Source: Leptotrichia sp. oral taxon 212
GTDB lineage: Bacteria; Fusobacteriota; Fusobacteriia; Fusobacteriales; Leptotrichiaceae
DNA: 64,000 nucleotides
Direction: 5' to 3'
Assembly: GCF_001274535.1 (NCBI RefSeq)
Contig: NZ_CP012410.1
Coordinates: 496,001 to 560,000, forward strand
The notes under the pieces are model-generated. The model ran no database searches, was not told where the DNA came from, and saw nothing but the letters and a program-made list of their open reading frames with translations. This document shows positions 17,001 through 25,505 of this stretch, one piece after another. How positions within the stretch are numbered: the first letter of the stretch is position 1; each line of letters begins with the position of its first letter. The position numbers and the translations under genes were made by a program.

Positions 17001-19013
17001 TCGGAGTTCACTGCAGGAAGTGGAATGCTTGAAGTGAAGGGCGAAACAAGGCAGACAGGTTCACTGATAGACGGTGGTTTCACATTGAATACGGGAGGAT
17101 ACAGCAAAGAGGACCTTCATGATGTGAATAAAACAAGAAATGTAGGAGTAAATGTTACAGTGTATCCGAATGTTTCATATTCTCAAAGAGATAAAAATGG
17201 AAATCAGGTATATATAAACGGTTCTAATCCAAAGAAAACAGGAGTAGCAATAAAGACAGGACTGATTTATGGTGAAACAGATAAAACAAGAGAAGTGTTT
17301 ACAACAATAGGGGAAGGTGTAAAGATAAATCAGGACATAAGCGGAGTGAACAGAGACCCGGACAGACAAGTGACAGAGTTTGAGGGAAGGGAATTAAAAC
17401 CTGTAAATGTAGATCTGCTTACAGAGTACTGGGCAACCGAGGCTGGAAGAGGGAAATTCAGGGATATTGTAGAAAATTCAGCGAGAAGTACGCAAGGAAT
17501 TATAAATGTAATAACTAGAAAATCAGAGTCTGGAGAATACAATCTGATTAAGAATATTATCTCCGAAAGCGTGGCGCAAAAAATGGAGCGGATAGGATTT
17601 ATTGACGTTAAAGGAAAAACTGCTGAACAGATTCAGAGGGAAGTGGAAGCAAGATTTGGAGGACTAACGAAAAAAGGAATTAAAGTCAGATTCTATGGGA
17701 CAGAAGACATGGATTTAAGCGGTCTTACAAAAGAGCAGATAAACCGCCTGATGGCAGATGGATTTGCAACTACAGGGGACGGCTACATCTGGATAAATAA
17801 AGATAGGCTGACGAATGACACAATAGATTTAAACAAGTTAATCCAGCACGAACTTACACATCAGATACTTGGGGATGATACTGAATACCAGGCAAGATAT
17901 GTAGAAGGAGTGTATGGAAACTTTCTTGAAAATATAAAATTGAATGGTTATTTGGAAGATACCCAAATAGTTGACTTGCTTCAACACAGACTTTCTGAAA
18001 CAGATAAAAATAGATTAAATGGCTATTCTTTAAATGAAATGCAGGATAGAATATTTTTGGACACGGATCTAACAAAAGAACAAAGAGAAGCCATTTTATT
18101 AGAATTACAAGAATTAACTAATTATCAACTGAGAATAACAGAAAATAAAGAATGTGAAGGTAATAAATGCGGTTTTGAAGTTGAATATAGTAAAAATGAA
18201 AAGGGAGAAAAAATAAAAGTGGTAGTTATAGCTGAAAAAGATACAAAAGGGAATTATACTAGAAGAGTAATTGTAGAAAATGGAAGTAATAAAGCAAAAG
18301 ATTTTAAAACAGGAAATAAACTTGTTTCTGATTTAATAGAAGGAACAAAAAAGAAAGTCTTTATTACGAATGAAATAGATAATACTAGGGAAGCAGGAAA
18401 ACGTTGGACAACTTCTGATGGTTCAAGCCAACGAGGTAATGCTGTAAAAATAAATATGAAAGATAAGGTTAAAACACAAGTATGGGATGAAAAAAATAAA
18501 AGAGTATTATTAGAAGGTACTGGAGTCGGTACTTATATAAAAATGGTTGAGATTCCTAAATTTTTGACATTGGGGCATGAGTTAATCCATGAACATCACG
18601 AAATTTTCCCTAACTATTCTATTTTCTATGCTGATTTAGAATCCAACTATTTTGGAAGAACTTATTATAAAACAAATAATACGTATAAGCCACATTATGT
18701 ATTTTTAATACCCAAAAACATACAAAAAAGTGAGACTGAAGGATATAATGGATATATAACTGAAGAAATTATAACAATTGGAGTAGGAAATAGTACAATA
18801 GAAAATGCTGAAAAAAATGGAATAGGAACTCATGGAGAATATAACTTAACTAGTGATATGACAGAAAATCTGTTAAGAGAAGAGCATCGATGTATAGGTT
18901 CAGCTTGTGGCATGTATAAAGAAGAACAATTTTATTATAGAATAGCACATAATACTTTTATGTTAAATCAATTTTTAGCTACACCAACAAAAACAATGAA
19001 AGGAGGTAAATAA
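11067..19013 (+). CDS. TpsA/CdiA-like giant exoprotein with M91-like metalloprotease toxin C-terminus
   Basis: 2648-residue two-partner-secretion exoprotein. An N-terminal export signal (about 1-38) precedes the TPS/hemagglutinin-activity domain (about 40-290) with NRNGIHVNCGGFLN. FHA-type repeats follow (LDNTRGVIRGRDI repeats twice at 510-bp spacing), then a long fibre region, then a pretoxin domain (about 2020-2360) with HELTH at 2261-2265. The C-terminal 280 residues contain GHELIHEHHE (HExxH at 2504-2508), then TEEIITIG (E2566-2567) and TENLLREEH, the layout of M91 (NleD-like) zinc proteases. Base use becomes clearly more AT-rich in the toxin part than in the backbone, a sign of exchange. 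The candidate immunity gene starts one base after the stop. Secretion partner is probably the TpsB at 26404. Target of the protease is unknown. Confidence 0.85.
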   Translation: MEFKNVGKNISEYFRYRLGQKTVALVLLLFFNFNIFSEIVPDPASIATKVTRTASGVDQIDIAKPNGNGTSYNSLRELQVGERGLILNNNKNVVVQTEIAGLVARNRNLDNGTEANLIITEITGKNRTGINGYVEVAGKRADIVIANRNGIHVNCGGFLNSDRVTLTTGRLNMENGDLKSIDVTEGKVSVGEKGVDALSLSDLELIGKTVDISGIIKGSKDTRVLVSAGGQTYEYKTKKVTGKGETYEGIAVDGKSAGSMYAGKIDIISNDRGAGVNTKGDLVSIDDVTITASGDITTNKVHSEKRVAYKTNRKVRIRKQTTAGRQVTVQAKKTEIDVDAKVITGYLEKALGEASFKAEGEEVKNKGEIQAEGRIDIKSRLTENSGEMYSTVKTEIEGGKLDNGRGTLKSDGKIDIKTSETVNREGYILSDGLTKEEVKKEEASAGENTGAPKEHGVNISGKLDNTRGVIRGRDITVGGDLVANEKGQIRTSGNVNLNGKSINNAKGEITGNIGKLNAERLINDDGKLTSSKRLEGIIKETSNRNGEIYGSEGIKIIGEKLSNLSGIVRSDRKINLEVNMTDNTGGHILSDGITKEDIEKDREEKKEEPGKKTPELSEAGEGREHGVNISGKLDNTRGVIRGRDITVGGDLVSNEKGQIRTSGNVNLNGKNINNAKGEITGNIGKLNAERLINDDGKLRSIDRIEGKIKEISNIRGEILGEEGIRIIGEKLNNFSGVLRSGKNIETELKELNNREGYILKDGITKEEAQKWAVQRVELKESSEETKDNSDKKNTKPSISAERLDNTRGIIASLTGTYIKTSDISNSDGKVVSRNEVVLDMPSDYTYEGLVAGDASTVIRAGTVTVNGKMDRSDALTLVGKHGVNLKDDITARVLTLDTGSSVLNNARNIRGEEGLSISSLNIINDGNILSGGTLLVNAGGKVYNSATGLMSGKNVHVDAGMIENNRGKILSDGSLSLIAETLIRNDNGIVDSKDEMYLKVANGRLENIGTSEILIDYVKKQTGTQPETKKKTFGRRAVTVLDEAVQEQERVLNINMKDSVIRSGKNLYMDINGDVVNSDGGKIAAAEELGIKANNVYNIGKYIQDVQKNELVSGAGGRIEAGKVFLEVKGKVVNGTEDYLTGAYRRGDGVLVDNRQVTSMSPSEIKGREVTKIDSGELINTSHIGGTGITIVNTERNLTNASMGNAIAIIDGKEVLVDGKGGVHNIGAEIRGNEVTQVLSEKGKVVNESTVKVEKTEAPVRPERVPSFFRVFINSTPQEMRESIRNIGKIESNGTAYVKAKNEVINIAGNIKGKNGTYIGSESGNIEDRTVTLHYEGRNVVETKTEIREIPVMKRIKFREVPTGEVRKEEVTASTKWDHRKTTETVSGEIGDGADTVLEAGKDLILESSNIRGKDNIVLNAKNYILMLSTVNTDTKDRTETHKSGKKLGKRKTTTNSWYVDNEYVNGVDLTTDGSVVLNWDINGKKRGANKGIFAQGVNFNAKGQVGAYSDGNIYVQGTKDRIHEVFNSHTVKRFGGVKYGSKHDYVNNKIERYRHTQLYGEAGITLDSEGKLRVEGADVQSYGNVLLRGKQGVEILPGEEINSRYEEHTSKGIKASLNAGWNGISAGVGYQKTEDRISELTKNVISNNIQAGGDVEIRSEEGNITMGPTDGFVGGKLKLDGNDIDIIDAHSERIIDTVSKKTYIGVGVTAGIPVIGAAKQLIDAGKAIGKSKHKEDYLNSGFGAFNAGMGAMNAFGNLFTSPMATSASLNYSKSQDSYHREEKISVGSRLHVKGGVEYNGKNLHTVNLNMLNEGDTVYNITGNIIREAGKSTIKESTGSRGYGLSLAKGSDGMNPFKGNGTTVTAGTSGSKGKSEGVYYTNPKDETKGNSHYNVGGDVKDSGVDIKTGSISGKIEGNHTVESLQDRFDSRSRGYSISTGIGINSTKGNKGTTYNTNIQSVSAGYSQGKTVQRITREVSEFTAGSGMLEVKGETRQTGSLIDGGFTLNTGGYSKEDLHDVNKTRNVGVNVTVYPNVSYSQRDKNGNQVYINGSNPKKTGVAIKTGLIYGETDKTREVFTTIGEGVKINQDISGVNRDPDRQVTEFEGRELKPVNVDLLTEYWATEAGRGKFRDIVENSARSTQGIINVITRKSESGEYNLIKNIISESVAQKMERIGFIDVKGKTAEQIQREVEARFGGLTKKGIKVRFYGTEDMDLSGLTKEQINRLMADGFATTGDGYIWINKDRLTNDTIDLNKLIQHELTHQILGDDTEYQARYVEGVYGNFLENIKLNGYLEDTQIVDLLQHRLSETDKNRLNGYSLNEMQDRIFLDTDLTKEQREAILLELQELTNYQLRITENKECEGNKCGFEVEYSKNEKGEKIKVVVIAEKDTKGNYTRRVIVENGSNKAKDFKTGNKLVSDLIEGTKKKVFITNEIDNTREAGKRWTTSDGSSQRGNAVKINMKDKVKTQVWDEKNKRVLLEGTGVGTYIKMVEIPKFLTLGHELIHEHHEIFPNYSIFYADLESNYFGRTYYKTNNTYKPHYVFLIPKNIQKSETEGYNGYITEEIITIGVGNSTIENAEKNGIGTHGEYNLTSDMTENLLREEHRCIGSACGMYKEEQFYYRIAHNTFMLNQFLATPTKTMKGGK
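12424..13160 (+). repeat. 510-bp tandem repeat inside the TpsA gene
   Basis: Segments 12424-12650 and 12934-13160 are almost identical in DNA and protein (VNISGKLDNTRGVIRG through NAERLINDDGKL). A third, more diverged unit follows near 13450. These are FHA-type beta-helix repeats; high DNA identity suggests recent duplication and a length-variable fibre. Confidence 0.8.
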
Positions 19014-19014
19014 G

Positions 19015-19734
19015 ATGAGAGTATACATAGCAATGCTATTATTAATATTTTCTGGTCTAGTATTCTCTGATCCAAATGATATAATACCTGAAATAAAGGA
19101 ATTAACTAAAGTTCAAAGAGAAAAATATGGGAAGCTAAGTGGTGGTTCAAGTGTTATTTTAAATTCAAAAAGTTATGAAAGACAAGAATTTGAAATGTAT
19201 TTTATAGTTTATGATTTTGCAACACAATCTATAAAAGATAAAACAGTAACAAAAACAAGAAAAGATTATGAGCAAATGTTTGAAAAAGATTTTTTACATA
19301 ATGATTATATAAACAAACCGATAGAACTTGAAAATGGAGAAAAATTTTTATATGGAAAATTTTCTAGAATAATTTTAAATAATATATACAGATTAGAATT
19401 ATACTTTATAAATAAGAATAATGAATTGAAAACAAAAATTTTTTATAAATCAAGTAAAGATACCAAAGGATACGGATATATAGATAAAATTAATCAAGAA
19501 AAAAGAGAAGGTTATTATTATACAACTTATTTTCCTGGAGAATTAATAATAATTACACCGAATAAAAAAATGCAACTAAGGTATCCTACATATGATAAAA
19601 ATATAGATGAATTTTATGATTATTTACTAGATTTATTTAAAGATGAGATACCACCTAAAATCTTACAATTAAAAAAAGAACAACTAGAAAATGATTATAG
19701 GTATATGATGGAACCTGATTACATTGAAAAATAA
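19015..19734 (+). CDS. Candidate immunity protein for the M91-like toxin, exported
   Basis: 239 residues beginning one base after the toxin stop (GGAGG ribosome binding site lies within the toxin's last codons). A clear signal peptide (about 1-19, ending LVFSDP) predicts export to the periplasm or outer membrane. The rest is charged, mixed alpha/beta, with no recognised motif. Position immediately downstream of a toxin tip, AT-rich composition like the toxin, and no other candidate make immunity likely. Export implies that protection occurs in the periplasm. Confidence 0.6.
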   Translation: MRVYIAMLLLIFSGLVFSDPNDIIPEIKELTKVQREKYGKLSGGSSVILNSKSYERQEFEMYFIVYDFATQSIKDKTVTKTRKDYEQMFEKDFLHNDYINKPIELENGEKFLYGKFSRIILNNIYRLELYFINKNNELKTKIFYKSSKDTKGYGYIDKINQEKREGYYYTTYFPGELIIITPNKKMQLRYPTYDKNIDEFYDYLLDLFKDEIPPKILQLKKEQLENDYRYMMEPDYIEK

Positions 19735-19763
19735 AAATTTTATTATAAGAAATAATAAAAGAA

Positions 19764-19965
19764 AGGGCTGTCTCAAAAAGAACATGTACCAAAAAACTGG
19801 ACAATGAGAATTGAAAAGTTTGGAGGGACATGTTCTTAAGCTAAATAAAATTACTAGAATCACAAATTTTATATATTTTACTATGTTTATAAAACCAATA
19901 AAAATAATATTTTGGGATTAAAAAAAATATATTAGTAAAATTATTTTTAACTTACGAGACACCCT
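19764..19965. mobile_element. MITE or IS remnant with AGGGCTGTCTC-type ends
   Basis: AGGGCTGTCTC at the left end (19764) and its near-complement GAGACACCCT at the right end (ending 19965) bound a 202-base stretch with no transposase frame. Inside, AGAACATGTACC and GGGACATGTTCT are also inverted. Ends of this kind occur in several IS families. It separates the intact toxin/immunity pair from the first orphan cassette. Confidence 0.5.
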
Positions 19966-19989
19966 ACAAAAAGTAGAGAAAAATATGAA

Positions 19990-22900
19990 AATCAGGTTTT
20001 AACAGGAACAATCTGAAAGGATATGGAGCAAACCTTTCAAGCGTATCGGCCGGACATACAAGAACTGACGTGGAGCAGAGAACAACAAGAAACGTTACTG
20101 AGTTTACAGCGGGAGCAGGCTTCCTTGACGTAAAAGGGACAGTAAAATAGGTAGGCTCATTAATTGACGGAAACTTCACATTAAACTCAAACGGCTATGA
20201 ACACGAGGACTTAAAGGACATTGACAAGTCAAGAACTGTAGGAATAAATGTGACAGTCTATCCAAACGTGTCGTATTCTCAAAGGGATAAAAATGGGAAT
20301 CAGGTGTACGTGGACGGATCAAACCCTAAGAAGACAGGAACGGTAGTAAAGACAGGACTTACTTATGGAGAAACTGACAGGACAAGGGAAATACTTGCGA
20401 CAGTCGGAGCAGGAGTAACAATGAACCATGACCTGTCAGGAGTGAACAGAGACCCGAACAGACAAGTGACAGAGTTTGAGGGAAGGGAGCTTAAGCCTGT
20501 GAATGTTGACCTTCTTGCTGAGTACTGGGCAACCGAGGCTGGAAGAGGGAAGCTAAGGGACATGCTTGAGGATGCCGGAAGAACGACAGACGGGATAAGA
20601 AGAATACTTACGACAAGGGATGAGAACGGCAACCTGAACATCCTGAAAAGCGTGGAGGCGGAAAGTGCCGTACAGAAGTTCATGAGGATAGGATATGTAG
20701 ACACGAGAGGCAAGACGCAGCAGCAGGTTAAGCAGGAGCTTGAGGCAAGGTTTGGAAGCCTTGCAAAGAAAGGTGTCAAGGTATATTTTTATGGAGAAAA
20801 AGACCTTGATACTTCAAAACTTGATAATGCTACAAAAACAAAACTTTTAGCAAATGGTTTTGCGATAACTAAAGATGGTACTGTATGGATAAACAAGAGT
20901 CATGTAGATTCAGGGAAAGTGATAGATTTTAATACATTAACTCAGCATGAAATCAGTCATATTTTATTTGGAGATGACAGTGAGTATCAAGCACAGTATG
21001 TAGAAGCTGCTTACAGAGAATTTTTAACAGGACTGGCTCGAAATGGTTATGCTCAAGATGGAAGCGGTATAACTGACTACAGCAATTCAATGCTGACAGT
21101 TCATGAGATTGCAAGGCTTAACGGATATACCGATGAGCAAATGCAGGAATTCTTTAACGAATTTATAGAAGGGGTTGTTGGCAAAAAAAACTGGAGAAAA
21201 ATTAAGAACGGAGTTCAGGCCAATGTAAAAAGAATTCCGATAGTTGGAGCTGCAACTTCCAAGATATTGACAAAAGTAAGCCAAGTCGACAGAAAGATAG
21301 CCCCTGAGGCTGGAACGAAAGCAGGAGTTGCTACACGAAGGACCGTTAAAATAAGAACAGGGATCGATACAGAAAAAGTAGTAGGAAAAGGAATAGATAA
21401 AATATCTCAAATTAAACGAAGAGCTGCTGAAAGGAATAAACCGAAAAGAACCGTCAAGAAGGAAGAGAAGGAATATCTTGAATATGTAGCAGGCAGTAAA
21501 GGAAAAAGAGATGAATTGTCGGGATACCAAATAAAAATCTTAGGTGGAAATGATAAAGATGGATATCTAATTTATGAAAGTGGAAACACTTCGAAAATAT
21601 CACTAGCTCAGCTTCGTGATATGATAGATGAAGGAAAAATCTACAGATATGACGGATTTATCTTAAAAGGCTATGGGATTACACCTCAGGAAGCAAGAGG
21701 GAATTATGAAAACAGAGTGAACAATATACGTTCAGGCGGCATTCAAATGGGAATTTCAGGCTATAGAGTAGTACAAGGAGCAGGAGGAGTAACTGTTGCG
21801 GGAGGCTGTATAGGCCTGAGTAAAGGTCTATGTACACCGTTAGTAGCAGGAATCGGAATGATAGGAGTTTCAGAGATTACGTTTGGTGGAAGCGACTTTA
21901 TCGAAGGAACTAGTACAGTAGCTAAAAGTATATTAAATTTAAGAGAAAGAGAATATAGTGCATCAAAAGAATATCATAGATTAAGAAACGGTCAGCAACA
22001 ATTAAAAGGATATTCATCATTTGAAGGATTTAATCCTGTAAAAGGTGGATTAGAATACATAAATGCACCGAACTGGGTATATCCTACTGCAAATGGATTA
22101 AGTTTCGCAGGTTCAATAGCAACTGCACCTATAAGAGCAGTATTTAAACCTATAGCAACTTCTGCAAAAGCAGCGGAAACGGTAACAAGGTATAATAACG
22201 GCTATACACAAAAAAGCACATCATCTTCAGTATATGACAAGGGGTATGCACAAAGGTTGGAAACGGGCAACTACACGAATTCATCTGTTGTATACGATGC
22301 AAGCGAAAAAGTGTACCGCTATGCACCACAGCCATCAAATTGGAACATAGGAGTAGCGAAATCAATTACTTCAACTGGAAATACATACAGCTACGTACCA
22401 CAGGTGCCAGGACTGTCGGAACCGTTAAGAACAGGCATAATACCTCTTACAACCCCTGAAAGCTATAAGGCAACAGAGCAGATAACAAATACTGTAAGAA
22501 ATACATTTGGAGATGAAACAAAAGGAAAAAGTCTCTTTGAAGATGGAAACTTTACATCGAAATATGACGATTTCTACGAATATGAATACAATGCCTATAC
22601 TAATCCTGGACCTTTGGCAGAATTAAATGATCATCCCCATTTGAATTTTTATGGTGGTCGATATAACAGCAGAGTTTTGACAGAAGATACGATTTATTAT
22701 AGGGCTGGAAATTCAGAAGTTCCATATGGAAGATATTTTGTTGAGACACCCCCAAAATCAGTAATCCAGGTTAGAATAGATAGTGCTGTTAAACCTTATT
22801 GGACTAATAACCGAACTGGAATGTGGGAAAAAAATGATTTAGGAATAGATATATCAGGAAAATCAAAAATAGAGAAGATATACACAGTTAGAGTGCCAGC

Positions 22901-23030
22901 AGGAACGGTTATATATGAAGGTCCAGTTGCACCACAAGGTGGAATGTATTTAGGAGGAATGGAAACAAATCAGATATTTTTACCTGATACTAGACTGCCA
23001 GGAATTGAATTTTTTGAATATGTTAAATAG
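19990..23030 (+). pseudogene. Orphan TpsA C-terminal cassette 1, TNT/ART-like toxin, interrupted by TAG
   Basis: Homologous to the giant protein's end from about residue 1970 on, but without a secretion domain. A frame starting near 20010 (NLKGYGANLSSVSAGHTRT) is broken by TAG at 20148-20150, where the paralogue has Gln; an internal GTG at 20250 could restart. Then follow the pretoxin domain with HEISH (about 20946), a Lys/Arg-rich linker, a glycine-rich hydrophobic segment, and a C-terminal domain (about 22600-23030). That domain's order GRYFVETPP, VRI, KIYTVRVPAGT, GPVAPQGGMYLGG resembles NAD-targeting TNT/ART toxins. The toxin assignment is tentative. It may act only after recombination into the full-length gene. 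Confidence 0.7.
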
Positions 23031-23048
23031 GATAAATATGATTAGGAA

Positions 23049-23465
23049 GTGAAAAAATTGGAAATATATTTAAAATTAAAAAAGACAATAGAAAATTTTT
23101 TGGAAGTAAGAAAAAATTCTATTCAGGAAATGAAATTAAAAGAATCAAATGGATTAAATATTCAGTATTATTTGTATTTAGTTAATTGTTTAATATATGA
23201 ACAGCTAGAGAAAATTCCAAAAAATTTTAAAGATGAATTAAAAGAAGAAATATTAAACTGGACAAGATATAGAGCTAGTTATGGGAAATATGATCCTTTA
23301 GAAGATTATAATCTTTTAAGCGTTTCTTATTGTTGGGATGATAAAGAAAAAATGGAAAAATTAAGGAAAATTAATGTAAAATTATCAGAACTTATAAAAG
23401 ATATTATAAAAATAAGTACAGAAATATTAGAGAATAAAATTTATCCTTTTGAAGATTCAGAATAA
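23049..23465 (+). CDS. Candidate immunity protein for cassette 1
   Basis: 138 residues from GTG 23049, 18 bases after the toxin stop, with AGGA upstream. Mostly alpha-helical and charged, no signal peptide, so cytoplasmic, which fits a toxin acting on a cytosolic substrate. A homologue (IELKKTIEKFLELR, YYLYIVNC) follows the duplicated toxin at 24196, and the parallel duplication of toxin and small gene is strong evidence for pairing. No named family recognised. Confidence 0.65.
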   Translation: MKKLEIYLKLKKTIENFLEVRKNSIQEMKLKESNGLNIQYYLYLVNCLIYEQLEKIPKNFKDELKEEILNWTRYRASYGKYDPLEDYNLLSVSYCWDDKEKMEKLRKINVKLSELIKDIIKISTEILENKIYPFEDSE

Positions 23466-23625
23466 TTTAAATATTAAACAATTGACTGCATGCGATGTGA
23501 AACGTGAAATGACGCCCTTTTCACATAAAATGATAAATTTACTTCAAATGATAAAATAATCCAAGATCTCCTTAAAATTAATACAAATTATGGTATTATA
23601 TTAAATAATAACTTAATTAACTGGT

Positions 23626-24172
23626 AAATGGATTAAGTTTCATAGGTTCAATAGCAACTGCACCTGTGAGGGCGGCACTTAAATCTGTAGCAACTTCCGC
23701 AAAAGCAGCAGCAACGGTGACAAGATATGATAATGCCTATACAAATCCAGGATCTTTGGCAGAAATAGATGGAAAACATAACTTAAACTTTTATGGTGGT
23801 CGATATAACAGCAGAGTTTTGACAGAGGATACGATTTATTATAGAGCTGGAGACTCAAAACATCCTTATGGAAGATATTTTGTTGAAAATCCACCACAGT
23901 CAGTAATTCAAGTAAGAATGGATACAGCTGTTAAACCTTATTGGACTAATAAACAAACAGGTATGTGGAATATAGTAGATGGTATAACAAAAGTCTATAA
24001 ATCTCCTATTGAAAAAGTTTATGCAATTAAAATACCAGCAGGTACAATAATTTATGAAGGACCAGTAGGATATCAAGGTGGGATGTATCTGGGTGGAATG
24101 GAAACCGAACAAGTATTTATTCAAGAACCTTGGGAAATTCCAGGAGTAACTATAATGAAATATCCTAAATAA
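23626..24172 (+). pseudogene. Orphan cassette 2: truncated copy of the TNT/ART-like toxin
   Basis: The reading frame picks up at about 23626 with NGLSF.GSIATAP, exactly the segment of cassette 1 near 22090, then skips its middle part and runs into a complete toxin domain to 24172. The stretch encoding NFYGGRYNSRVLTEDTIYY is nearly identical in DNA to cassette 1; the rest has diverged. The domain keeps GRYFVENPP and IPAGTIIYEGPVGYQGG. It has no native start; ATG/GTG codons upstream lack a good ribosome binding site. Likely a silent toxin variant kept with its immunity gene. Confidence 0.7.
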
Positions 24173-24195
24173 TATTTTAAGAAAGGGAAAATAAC

Positions 24196-24591
24196 ATGAA
24201 CAAATATATAGAATTAAAAAAAACAATAGAAAAATTTTTAGAATTAAGAGTAAAAGTGAGAGAAAAAAAGAAACTATACGAATCACATAATTTTTCAATA
24301 GTGTATTATTTGTATATTGTCAATTGTGTTGTATATAATAATAACTATTCAAAATTTTCAAATGAATTTAGTAAGCATGTTAAAGAGGAAATAAAAAGTT
24401 GGGGAAAATGGGGAGATCATCCTAAAGAAGGAGGATTTTATGATTATCATATTGAACTTGATTCGTCAGAAAGAGATAATAAAGAAAAAGTTGAAGAAGT
24501 TCGACAAATTAATATAATGTTCGGTGAATTATTACGAAAAATAAGAAAAATAAGTTCAGAAATTTTTGAATATGACATTTATCCATTTTAA
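24196..24591 (+). CDS. Candidate immunity protein for cassette 2
   Basis: 131 residues with GAAAGGGAAA upstream of the ATG. Clearly homologous to the 23049 product in its N-terminal half (LKKTIEKFLELR; YYLYIVNCVVY) and in its end (EIFEYDIYPF versus EILENKIYPF), but the middle differs, as expected for specificity divergence. Cytoplasmic by sequence. Its own ribosome binding site means it could be expressed even though the toxin is silent. Confidence 0.65.
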   Translation: MNKYIELKKTIEKFLELRVKVREKKKLYESHNFSIVYYLYIVNCVVYNNNYSKFSNEFSKHVKEEIKSWGKWGDHPKEGGFYDYHIELDSSERDNKEKVEEVRQINIMFGELLRKIRKISSEIFEYDIYPF

Positions 24592-24621
24592 TTTTTAGAA
24601 TTTAAGGATATATGATAAAAT

Positions 24622-25068
24622 TAATATCTATATGGAATTGGTACTTACAGAGTAGTTTAAAGGTGGAAGCTTGGTAGCAGGGGGATTAGGAACCTGTGCA
24701 GAAACCCTTGGAGGGGGATGTGCAGTTGCATTTGTAGGTGCAGGAAATGTCGTGCTTGGAGCCAGTGATGGAATAGAAGGAATACAGCAGATAGGGTATG
24801 AGTTATCAAGTGCAAGGAACAAGATAACAAACGGAAATGCCATAACTGAGTTCAGGAGAATAAGAAGCGGACAGAAGCCGGCCAGCATAGCTGGAATTGT
24901 AGCCTTCAAGGCGGGAAAATAATCAAAGTGGATAATGCCAGTGGACACTTTAGACCAGATCCAAGTTCATTAAAAAAAGTTGAAAAATTATTTCAAGAAA
25001 AAATACCAGATAAATATTATGACAGAAGATTTGAAGGATTTAAATTATACAATGAGGAAGGTCAATAA
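24622..25068 (+). pseudogene. Orphan cassette 3: frameshifted pretoxin segment and toxin tail
   Basis: Begins with GIGTYRVV, then a one-base shift at the run near 24655 restores GGSLVAGGLGTCAETLGG, a glycine-rich two-cysteine pretoxin segment also seen at 21740, 42050 and 45960. That frame stops at 24922; another frame gives DNASGHFRPDPSSLKKVE and ends at TAA 25066-25068. The SGH-P motif resembles C-terminal tails of several polymorphic toxins. At least two lesions make it nonfunctional as it stands. Confidence 0.65.
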
Positions 25069-25505
25069 TGAATAAAAGTTATATAGGAACATGTGGAGTA
25101 TTAAAAAATAACTCTCCCTCTCCAGACAAGATTATACATTCTGATGATATTTTTAAATATGAAAATTTTAATAAAAATTTTGGTTATCCAATGTCAATTT
25201 TATGGGGAACGATATTAGAATGTAAAACTGAAGAAATAGATTATGTAGGTATAAAAATGCTTGGAAGTAAAAATCAAGAAGTAATTAGAATAAGAAAGGA
25301 ATTTTATGAAATAATAAAATGTCCACGATTTAATATAGGTGACAAAGTTAAATTAATTAAATATCCTGATAAAAAAGCAACTGTAAAAAAAATTTGTTGG
25401 CATGATAAGGATAAAAGAATTTATTATCTTCTTGATGTTGAAAATGATAAAAGAAAAAGTGCGAGCAGATATTATGAAGATGATAATAAGTTTGAAAAAA
25501 TATGA
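25068..25505 (+). CDS. Candidate immunity protein for cassette 3
   Basis: 145 residues. Its ATG overlaps the toxin tail's TAA (TAATG), with GAGGAAGG upstream, showing translational coupling to the former toxin. No signal peptide. The C-terminal half (FNIGDKVKLIKYPDKKATVKK) has the look of a small SH3-like barrel. Assigned as immunity by position only. Confidence 0.55.
   Translation: MNKSYIGTCGVLKNNSPSPDKIIHSDDIFKYENFNKNFGYPMSILWGTILECKTEEIDYVGIKMLGSKNQEVIRIRKEFYEIIKCPRFNIGDKVKLIKYPDKKATVKKICWHDKDKRIYYLLDVENDKRKSASRYYEDDNKFEKI

Noticed and set aside
23490-23530. Hairpin ATGTGAAA/TTTCACAT after the cassette 1 immunity gene as terminator
   Set aside because: Stem is 8 bp but the following bases are A-rich rather than T-rich, so it is not reported as a terminator. 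The rest of 23466-23625 is AT-rich with no gene seen.
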